A stretch of 6,904 nucleotides of DNA from Deltaproteobacteria bacterium (GTDB lineage Bacteria > Desulfobacterota > Dissulfuribacteria > Dissulfuribacterales > JALVPX01): the NCBI GenBank assembly GCA_027031565.1, contig JALVPX010000054.1, positions 1 to 6,904 on the forward strand. The letters run 5' to 3'. The position numbers and the translations under genes are program-made. Shown here piece by piece: positions 1-5,248 of the stretch. How positions within the stretch are numbered: position 1 is the stretch's first letter; the number at the start of each line of letters is the position of its first letter. Below the pieces are notes generated by a model. It was not told the DNA's origin and made no database searches. It was given only the letters and a program-made list of their open reading frames with translations.

Positions 1-479
1 ACGGTTGCCGTAAGGCACAGCAAGATCATTTTGAGCCGTTGGGGTATGGCAAAGGGATCTAAGATCACGGCCATGGAACCGAGCAGGAACATGGCGGCAA
101 GGCCGAAGACCCGGTCGGCCAATACGCTGTAAGTTGCCTTGAGCCGTTTTTTGTCTTCCCGAGAAAGGAAAAGGACCTTCAGCAAGTCGCCGCCGACACT
201 GGTTGGTAAAAAGAGATTGAAGTACATCCCAACAAAATAGTATCCCAGATATGTGCTCCATTTGCCCTTGAAGCCAATGCCCCGGGCAAGAAGATACCAT
301 CTTATGGAACTTATGAACTGCGCGCATAGATAGAGAAAAAAGGTAGTCAACCACGTAAGAGGAGAAATGTCTGCCAGTGCATCCAGAATGCTGCTGGATT
401 CTGTTTTCAGCAACAGCCATGAAAGGAGCAGCACGCTAATTGCCGCCCTGGCAGCCAGTTTTATGCCCTTTTTCCTCAC
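1..479 (-). CDS. Flippase-like integral membrane protein (UPF0104 / AglD / LPG-synthase TM-type), 5' part only
   Basis: The first 159 codons are visible, starting at a GTG (477-479); the rest lies beyond base 1. Membrane segments are seen at about residues 10-24, 41-60, 76-92 and 120-140, and another begins near 150. Residues 79-98 carry the family hallmark G-Y-Y-F..Y-F-N-x-F-L-P-T-S-V-G-G-D, followed by a Lys at 101, and an A-D-R-V-F-G-L block follows at 121-127. Family members are usually about 310-340 residues, so roughly half is present. Related domains occur in the membrane part of lysylphosphatidylglycerol synthase and in archaeal AglD, and many stand-alone copies sit beside DPM1-like glycosyltransferases. 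The start overlaps the upstream glycosyltransferase stop as GTGA, with an AGAGGTG ribosome site 5 nt upstream, so the two are translationally coupled. Transport of a lipid-linked sugar is an inference from family and neighbour; the substrate is unknown. No MprF-type catalytic domain can be seen because the 3' end is missing. Confidence 0.85.
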   Translation of the reverse strand, partial: MRKKGIKLAARAAISVLLLSWLLLKTESSSILDALADISPLTWLTTFFLYLCAQFISSIRWYLLARGIGFKGKWSTYLGYYFVGMYFNLFLPTSVGGDLLKVLFLSREDKKRLKATYSVLADRVFGLAAMFLLGSMAVILDPFAIPQRLKMILLCLTAT

Positions 480-1435
480 TCAAGCACCTCTTTTACTGTA
501 TAGATACGGCGGCCCGAGGTCTCGTAATAGGTGCGCATCACCAGTTCGGCCAAAAGACCGATGCTGCCAAGGATCACGCCGGTAACAATCAGCAATACTC
601 CAAAGATGAGCAAAGGCCTGTGCCCGATGTCTTCCCCGCGCACAAATTTTACATAAGTGAGATAGAGCTCGGTCAAGAAACCGAGGGTGAAGAGCGCGCC
701 GCCCCAAGCCCCGTAAAATTGAAGTGGCCGCGTGGCAAACTTCTGAAAGAACAACATGAGCAGCAGATCCAGGAGGACCCTGTATGTCCGGCTTAAACCA
801 TACTTGCTTTTGCCTTTGGTCCTGGGGCGGTGATTGACCACCACCTCGGCTATTTTGGCTCCATACAGGTCTGCAAGCACAGGTATGAAACGATGCAGTT
901 CACCATACAACAATAGCTGGTCTGCAATTTCCTTTTTGTAGGCCTTCAGGGAACAGCCGTAATCGTGGAGCTTGACACCTGTAGCAAGGCCTATAAGCAT
1001 GTTAGCGAGGATGGATGGAAACCTCCTTGAAATAAATGGATCTTTGCGATCTTTGCGCCAGCCGCTTACGAGATCATAGCCTTCTTCTATCTTTGCGATC
1101 AGCCTTGGAATGTCCCTGGGATCATTCTGCAGGTCAGAATCCATGGATATGATAATATCTCCTTTGGCATGATCGAAACCAGCAGTCATGGCCGCACTCT
1201 GGCCGAAGTTTCTCCTGAAGAAGATTACCTTGAGTTCCGGCACAGACTCTTTCAACCTTCGCAACACCTTTGGGGTGTCATCAAGGCTTCCGTCATCAAC
1301 AAGAATGATTTCAAATCTCTTGCCGATAGGGCGCAAGACAGCCAGCAATTCCTGGACAAGAGGCTCTATGTTGGGCGCTTCGTTATAAACCGGGGCAATA
1401 ACGGAAAGCTGTATTGTCTGATCATCACTGTTCAT
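476..1435 (-). CDS. Membrane-anchored family 2 glycosyltransferase (DPM1/ArnC/GtrB-like, polyprenyl-phosphate sugar transferase type)
   Basis: This 319-residue protein has an N-terminal GT-A domain (about 8-215) and a C-terminal membrane anchor. Visible motifs are the start of the fold S-V-I-A-P-V-Y-N-E (11-19), the nucleotide-binding D-D-G-S (47-50), F-G-Q-S-A-A (77-82), the metal-binding D-S-D-L-Q-N-D-P (99-106) and the late R-x-x-G-x-S-K-Y-G block (205-213). Two long hydrophobic helices follow, at about 239-262 and 273-299, ending in a short basic cytosolic tail. This architecture matches enzymes that move a sugar from an NDP-sugar to undecaprenyl or dolichyl phosphate on the cytoplasmic face, such as ArnC and GtrB; the sugar cannot be read from sequence. 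The catalytic motifs look intact. The ATG at 1433-1435 is the only start that keeps the first strand. Its ribosome site is weak: GAGGG is about 17 nt upstream. The stop overlaps the next gene's GTG. Function at the family level is well supported; a specific name is not. Confidence 0.92.
   Translation of the reverse strand: MNSDDQTIQLSVIAPVYNEAPNIEPLVQELLAVLRPIGKRFEIILVDDGSLDDTPKVLRRLKESVPELKVIFFRRNFGQSAAMTAGFDHAKGDIIISMDSDLQNDPRDIPRLIAKIEEGYDLVSGWRKDRKDPFISRRFPSILANMLIGLATGVKLHDYGCSLKAYKKEIADQLLLYGELHRFIPVLADLYGAKIAEVVVNHRPRTKGKSKYGLSRTYRVLLDLLLMLFFQKFATRPLQFYGAWGGALFTLGFLTELYLTYVKFVRGEDIGHRPLLIFGVLLIVTGVILGSIGLLAELVMRTYYETSGRRIYTVKEVLE
485..491 (-). promoter_or_regulatory. Ribosome binding site for the flippase-like gene
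   Basis: AGAGGTG on the minus strand lies 5 nt before the GTG at 479, inside the last codons of the glycosyltransferase. It supports the GTG start and the 4-nt overlap. Confidence 0.6.
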
Positions 1436-1489
1436 GGGACTGGCAGAGATATACCCTCAACCAGCGGCAAAAGGCAAGAGGAAAGTAAT

Positions 1490-1500
1490 GAGTGTCACTC
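1490..1500. repeat. Short inverted repeat (GAGTG-T-CACTC) after the response regulator
   Basis: An 11-nt palindrome, GAGTGTCACTC, lies 4 nt past the response-regulator stop in the 69-bp gap before the glycosyltransferase. GAAAG and CTTTC add imperfect outer pairing. There is no T-tract in the transcribed direction, so it is not a standard terminator. It could be an RNA-processing or stability hairpin, or a chance palindrome. Confidence 0.25.
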
Positions 1501-1504
1501 TTTC

Positions 1505-1870
1505 CTATTCGAGAAGTTTTTCAATAGTCGATTGCAGATCTTTTATATCAAAAGGCTTGCTCATGATTTTGTCTGCCTGTTTTTCATGGGCAACTTCTTC
1601 CGCATAGTAACCGTAGCCGGTAATGGCTATAACCGGTACCTCGGGAAATTCCTTTTTCAGCATGGAAATGATGCCCACGCCAGAGATATATGGCATGGCA
1701 ACGTCAGTTATAACCAGGTCATAAGTTCCGCTTTTCACCTTTTTCAGGCCTTCAAGGCCGTCCACGGCCGAGGTGACTTCGTATCCAAGGTAGGTGAGAA
1801 AGTCTTCGAGCATGGAAAGAACATCAGCGTCGTCTTCAATCACAAGGATCTTTTTTTTTGATTCAGTCAT
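1505..1870 (-). CDS. Single-domain response regulator (CheY-like receiver, no output domain)
   Basis: The 121-residue protein is a complete receiver domain and nothing else. The metal-binding acidic residues are E12-D13, with D14 beside them. The phospho-acceptor is D56 in D-L-V-I-T-D-V-A-M-P (51-60). The switch Thr is T84 in A-I-T-G, and the conserved Lys is K105 in K-P-F. All catalytic residues are present, so it should be phosphorylated. The position of the CheY Tyr106 switch appears to be I102. No histidine kinase or output domain is encoded nearby in the window, so its kinase and target are unknown. It lies 27 nt downstream of the 147-residue protein and 69 nt upstream of the glycosyltransferase on the same strand, which suggests one transcript. 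AGGCGG a few bases before the ATG fits as its ribosome site. Codons 3-7 contain a nine-A run (1851-1859). The family call is secure; motility versus signal relay cannot be decided. Confidence 0.95.
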   Translation of the reverse strand: MTESKKKILVIEDDADVLSMLEDFLTYLGYEVTSAVDGLEGLKKVKSGTYDLVITDVAMPYISGVGIISMLKKEFPEVPVIAITGYGYYAEEVAHEKQADKIMSKPFDIKDLQSTIEKLLE

Positions 1871-1897
1871 ATCCGCCTGATTTTGAACGATTATTTT

Positions 1898-2341
1898 TTA
1901 TGAATAGTAACCACGTCGAATTTTTGCCGCTTCTACCACGGTTAAACTCCCTATTACGTCGATATTCTCCCTTAACGGGTCAGAAATGTCAAGCCCGTCC
2001 CTTACAATTTTTAATTCTTCTGCCTTGTGCTCCATTGTGTCTGCAAAGGTATCAAGCAATGCGCTGTTTTCTTTGCCTCTTAGAATGCTATGTGCAAAGT
2101 TTTCGAGCAGGGTAACTGCCTCCTCTCCAACGTTTATTGCCGAGTTCTGGATAGGTATAAACCCTGTCGAATCCAACGGAGCTGCGGTCTTGTGTGCGCC
2201 TTTTGCTTCATTGCCTGGAGCCGAAACCGCCTGGTCAAAAATTTCCTTGAAGTTGTTTCTTGTTGACTCTTCTCCCTGGCTCGGTTTTGCCTTTGAGGCA
2301 GAATCGATGAGCTGTTTCAAATTGGTTTCGTTGATTTTCAT
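1898..2341 (-). CDS. Uncharacterised 147-residue soluble protein, first gene of the leftward unit
   Basis: I do not recognise this family. The protein has no cysteine or tryptophan, no signal peptide and no membrane segment. Residues 1-65 are polar and rich in Ser, Lys, Ala, Glu and Asn, and are probably flexible, with a short amphipathic stretch around F31-V39. From about 72 to 142 it looks helical, in three stretches: 72-89, 92-115 and 121-142. It ends in a basic-aromatic tail, K-I-R-R-G-Y-Y-S. The ATG is well supported because AAGGAG lies 6 nt upstream (2348-2353), the best ribosome site in the window. It is followed after 27 nt by the receiver-only response regulator, so the two are probably co-translated from one message and might interact. 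The M-K-I-N start, flexible N-terminus and helical C-terminus vaguely recall small flagellar regulatory proteins, but that is an impression and not an assignment. That this is a real gene rests on the ribosome site, the dense packing and the sensible protein composition. Confidence 0.8.
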   Translation of the reverse strand: MKINETNLKQLIDSASKAKPSQGEESTRNNFKEIFDQAVSAPGNEAKGAHKTAAPLDSTGFIPIQNSAINVGEEAVTLLENFAHSILRGKENSALLDTFADTMEHKAEELKIVRDGLDISDPLRENIDVIGSLTVVEAAKIRRGYYS

Positions 2342-2347
2342 GTGTTG

Positions 2348-2353
2348 CTCCTT
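2348..2353 (-). promoter_or_regulatory. Strong ribosome binding site for the 147-residue protein
   Basis: A perfect AAGGAG on the minus strand stands 6 nt from the ATG at 2341. It fixes the start of the leftward unit. Confidence 0.8.
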
Positions 2354-2361
2354 ATATGGCG

Positions 2362-2390
2362 TTGCTGCTTCTTCAGCTCTGATTTATCAT
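2362..2390 (+). promoter_or_regulatory. Candidate sigma-70 promoter of the ispG-proS-rel operon
   Basis: TTGCTG (2362-2367) and TATCAT (2385-2390) are separated by 17 nt, the ideal spacing. The -10 matches five of six consensus bases; the -35 matches the TTG half only. Transcription would begin near 2396-2397, at the proposed ispG ATG, giving a leaderless or nearly leaderless message. This fits the absence of any ribosome site before ispG. The call is a by-eye prediction. Confidence 0.45.
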
Positions 2391-2408
2391 ACGCCCATGA
2401 ATAGTCAA
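2386..2408 (-). promoter_or_regulatory. Possible promoter elements for the leftward unit
   Basis: On the minus strand a good -35-like TTGACT (2403-2408) precedes a -10-like TATGAT (2386-2391), but only 11 nt lie between them, too few for a standard pair. Either could function with a weaker partner. The leftward unit needs a promoter about here, because its first ribosome site is at 2348-2353. TATGAT overlaps the plus-strand -10 almost exactly. Confidence 0.25.
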
Positions 2409-3506
2409 AAAAATGAACAAAAAAGCCATAGGGCTGGTACCAAAACCATTCATGTTGGCAAGGTGCCTATAGGCGGAGGCCATTCCGTTGTTGTCCAGTC
2501 AATGACCAATACGGACACGCGGGATGTCGATGCCACGGTCGCCCAAATACATGAACTTGAAAAGGCAGGCTGCGAAATCATCCGCGTGGCCATCCCGGAC
2601 GAAATTGCCGCCAAATCCATTTCCGAAATCAAGAAAGCAATTTCAATACCATTAATTGCCGATATCCATTTTGACCATCGTCTTGCCGTTATGGCTCTGA
2701 ATTATGGGGCCGATGCCATCCGCATCAATCCAGGCAATATAGGAGGCGATGCCAAGCTGGCGAACGTGGTGGCAGCTGCAAAGGACAGCGGTGCTGTTAT
2801 AAGGATCGGTGTCAATGCCGGTTCCCTGGAAGCCGATTTGAGACAGAAATATGGCACGCCGAACCCCAGGGCTTTGGTGGAAAGCGCCTTGCGCTCCATA
2901 GACAAGGTGGTGGCTATGGGCCATGAAGAGCTTAAGATTTCCATAAAATCATCTGATGTGCGTGATACCATTTCGGCCTACCGCATGCTTTCCAAAAGGT
3001 GCGCTTTTCCCCTCCATCTGGGTGTAACCGAGGCTGGCGGCCTGATTGCTGGGACAGTCAAAAGCAGTGTGGCTATAGGAATGCTGCTCATGGAAGGCAT
3101 AGGTGATACCTTCAGGGTCTCTCTCACCCGGGATCCTGTGGAAGAGATACAAGTGGCCTATGAAATTCTACGCGCCGTGGGGCTTCGCAACAGGGGGCCG
3201 GAAATTATTTCCTGCCCCACGTGCGGACGATGCGAGATAAACCTCTTTTCCATTGCTGAAGAGGTGGAACGCCGGTGCCGGGGCATTGAAGAACCCCTGA
3301 AGCTGGCTGTCATGGGGTGTGTAGTCAACGGCCCCGGAGAGGCAAGGGAGGCAGACATAGGTCTGGCCGGCGGCAGGGGGGTTGGAATATTGTTCCGCAA
3401 GGGCAAGATCATCAAGAAGGTCAAGGAGGAGGCCTTGCTGGATGTTTTTTGGAAAGAGGTTGAATCCTATGTAACCGAGGTAGGAAGGGAAGGAAAGAAA
3501 GATTAA
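2397..3506 (+). CDS. ispG: 4-hydroxy-3-methylbut-2-en-1-yl diphosphate synthase (IspG/GcpE)
   Basis: IspG converts methylerythritol cyclodiphosphate to HMBPP in the cytoplasmic MEP isoprenoid pathway, using a [4Fe-4S] cluster and electrons from ferredoxin or flavodoxin. The 369-residue product has the usual bacterial length. The N-terminal TIM-barrel half carries V-P-I-G-G (23-27), V-Q-S-M-T-N-T-D-T (33-41), A-D-I-H-F-D (88-93), R-I-N-P-G-N-I-G (109-116) and K-S-S-D-V (184-188). The C-terminal half holds the cluster ligands C273 and C276 in C-P-T-C-G-R, then C308 and E315 in G-C-V-V-N-G-P-G-E. A further C279 follows directly as C-P-T-C-G-R-C. The ATG at 2397 places about 16 residues before the conserved start. 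The frame stays open far upstream, but that part is antisense to the neighbouring gene. No ribosome site precedes the ATG, so initiation may be leaderless. The stop TAA overlaps the proS ATG by one base (TAATG). Confidence 0.97.
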   Translation: MNSQKNEQKSHRAGTKTIHVGKVPIGGGHSVVVQSMTNTDTRDVDATVAQIHELEKAGCEIIRVAIPDEIAAKSISEIKKAISIPLIADIHFDHRLAVMALNYGADAIRINPGNIGGDAKLANVVAAAKDSGAVIRIGVNAGSLEADLRQKYGTPNPRALVESALRSIDKVVAMGHEELKISIKSSDVRDTISAYRMLSKRCAFPLHLGVTEAGGLIAGTVKSSVAIGMLLMEGIGDTFRVSLTRDPVEEIQVAYEILRAVGLRNRGPEIISCPTCGRCEINLFSIAEEVERRCRGIEEPLKLAVMGCVVNGPGEAREADIGLAGGRGVGILFRKGKIIKKVKEEALLDVFWKEVESYVTEVGREGKKD

Positions 3507-5248
3507 TGCGTTATTCGAAGTTTTTTTTGCCGACATTGAAAGAGGTGCCGTCTGAGGCCGAGGTGGTTTCACACAAGTTGATGTTGAGGGCTGGCATGAT
3601 ACGCAAGCTGGCCTCTGGCATCTATTCTTATCTTCCTTATGGGCTTAAGGCCTTGAGAAAGGTGGAACAAATCGTAAGGGAGGAGATGAACCGGGCCGAT
3701 GCCCAGGAAGTGCTCCTCCCCATGGTCCAGCCTGCCGAACTTTGGAAGGAGACGGGCAGGTGGGAAAAGTATGGCAGGGAACTCCTGCGTTTTAAAGACA
3801 GACACGACAGGGAATGCTGCCTGGGGCCGACCCATGAAGAGGTGATCACTGATCTTGTAAGGCGGGAAGTGCGTTCATACCGGGATCTGCCCCTGAATCT
3901 TTACCAGATCCAAACCAAATTCAGGGATGAGATCAGGCCAAGGTTCGGCCTCATGAGGGGGCGTGAATTTGTCATGAAAGATGCCTATAGTTTTGATGTG
4001 GACGAAGAAGCATTGGATGTGACATACCGTAAGATGTTTGACGCTTATTGCCATATTTTTGAGCGCTGCGGCCTGGATTTCAGGCCGGTTGAGGCGGACA
4101 CCGGAACCATTGGCGGGCATGCCTCCCACGAGTTCATGGTGATTGCCGACACTGGTGAAGACACGATAGCTTGTTGTACCAAGTGCAGCTACGCAGCCAA
4201 TGTAGAACTGGCACCAGTGGTGAACAGAGGCGAAAACCTGGAACTGCCAAGCGAATCAGAAGAGCCCCTCAAAAAGGTCTCCACCGTGGGAATGAAAAGG
4301 GTGGAGGAAGTGGCTTCCTGTTTGAAAGTGAAGCCCGACAGGCTGGTGAAGACCCTGATTTTCATGGCAGATGGAAAACCAGTGATCGCCCTTGTCAGGG
4401 GGGATTATGATCTCAATGAGATAAAACTTGCCAGGTATTTAGGTGTCGAGAACCTCGAACTGGCCGACGAGGAAACGATCAGGCACGTCACTGGTGCGCC
4501 TTCGGGATTTTCGGGTCCTGTGGGGCTCAAAGAGAGGGTGCGAATGGTTGCCGATTACAGCGTTGCGTCACTAAAGAATTTTGTTACAGGGGCAAATGAG
4601 GAGGATGCCCATCTTGTGAACGTGAATTGGGGAAGAGATGCGGAACTTCCAGAACTTGCAGACATCCGGACAATAACGGAAAAAGATCCCTGCCCCAAAT
4701 GTGGGGGTCTCATAGAGCTCAAACGGGGTATCGAGGTGGGTCACATTTTCAAACTCGGCACAAAATACAGTGAGAAGCTTGGTGCCTTTTTCCTTGATTC
4801 AAAGGGCCGGGAACGCCCCCTCGTAATGGGTTGTTACGGTATCGGTGTAGGCCGTACGGTAGCAGCAGCCATAGAACAGAATCATGATGATAAGGGAATA
4901 ATATTTCCAGTGCCCATTGCACCCTTTCAATGCATTATATCCGTCATGAACATCAAGGATGAAGAGATGATGCAGGCTGGAGAAGTTCTGTACGGGGACC
5001 TCTTGAGTCTGGATATCGAAACGCTTCTTGACGACCGCAAAGAGCGCGCTGGTGTCAAGTTCAAGGACGCGGAACTGCTCGGTATTCCCTTGCAGATAAT
5101 CGTGGGGAAGAGGATCAAGGAGGATGGTTCTGTAGAGCTTTGTGAACGCGCGTCAGGCCGGAAGGAAGTCCTCAAGGCAAAAGAGGCACCAACTGCCGTC
5201 AAAGAGAGAATAAAACATGCAACAGGCGGTGCCTGCACAAGACAGTGA
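3506..5248 (+). CDS. proS: Prolyl-tRNA synthetase, bacterial type with INS editing domain
   Basis: ProRS is a cytoplasmic class II synthetase that charges tRNA-Pro with proline using ATP. At 580 residues it has full bacterial-type length. Motif 1 lies in about 30-60 (S-Y-L-P-Y-G at 41-46). The proline-binding loop is G-P-T-H-E-E (107-112). Motif 2 is F-R-D-E-I-R-P-R-F-G (139-148) continuing to K-D-A-Y-S-F (158-163), and motif 3 is G-C-Y-G-I-G-V-G-R (442-450). The YbaK-like INS domain, which hydrolyses mischarged Ala-tRNA-Pro, spans about 230-390; K282 in V-K-T-L-I-F matches the catalytic Lys of the E. coli enzyme. The anticodon-binding domain runs from about 470 to 570. Cysteine pairs at C224/C227 and C396/C399 flank the INS domain and may hold zinc. 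The ATG overlaps the ispG stop, and a purine-rich GGAAGGGAAGGAAAG tract upstream serves as ribosome site. A T8 run lies at codons 6-8. The stop overlaps the rel GTG. Confidence 0.98.
   Translation: MRYSKFFLPTLKEVPSEAEVVSHKLMLRAGMIRKLASGIYSYLPYGLKALRKVEQIVREEMNRADAQEVLLPMVQPAELWKETGRWEKYGRELLRFKDRHDRECCLGPTHEEVITDLVRREVRSYRDLPLNLYQIQTKFRDEIRPRFGLMRGREFVMKDAYSFDVDEEALDVTYRKMFDAYCHIFERCGLDFRPVEADTGTIGGHASHEFMVIADTGEDTIACCTKCSYAANVELAPVVNRGENLELPSESEEPLKKVSTVGMKRVEEVASCLKVKPDRLVKTLIFMADGKPVIALVRGDYDLNEIKLARYLGVENLELADEETIRHVTGAPSGFSGPVGLKERVRMVADYSVASLKNFVTGANEEDAHLVNVNWGRDAELPELADIRTITEKDPCPKCGGLIELKRGIEVGHIFKLGTKYSEKLGAFFLDSKGRERPLVMGCYGIGVGRTVAAAIEQNHDDKGIIFPVPIAPFQCIISVMNIKDEEMMQAGEVLYGDLLSLDIETLLDDRKERAGVKFKDAELLGIPLQIIVGKRIKEDGSVELCERASGRKEVLKAKEAPTAVKERIKHATGGACTRQ

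Noticed and set aside
1436..1504. Intrinsic terminator between the response regulator and the glycosyltransferase
   Set aside because: The only hairpin (GAGTGTCACTC) is short, AT-balanced and not followed by a T-tract in the transcribed direction.
1169..1861. Plus-strand open frame of 230 codons
   Set aside because: It is antisense to the glycosyltransferase and response regulator genes, whose catalytic motifs are complete on the other strand.
1986..2396. Open frame upstream of and continuous with ispG
   Set aside because: It runs antisense through the well-supported 147-residue gene, its translation does not resemble IspG, and the conserved IspG N-terminus begins just after the ATG at 2397. 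The ATG at 2340 also lacks a ribosome site.
2342..2396. Riboswitch or T-box upstream of the ispG-proS-rel operon
   Set aside because: The 55-bp divergent gap is too short for a T-box or known riboswitch, and the candidate start site leaves no leader.
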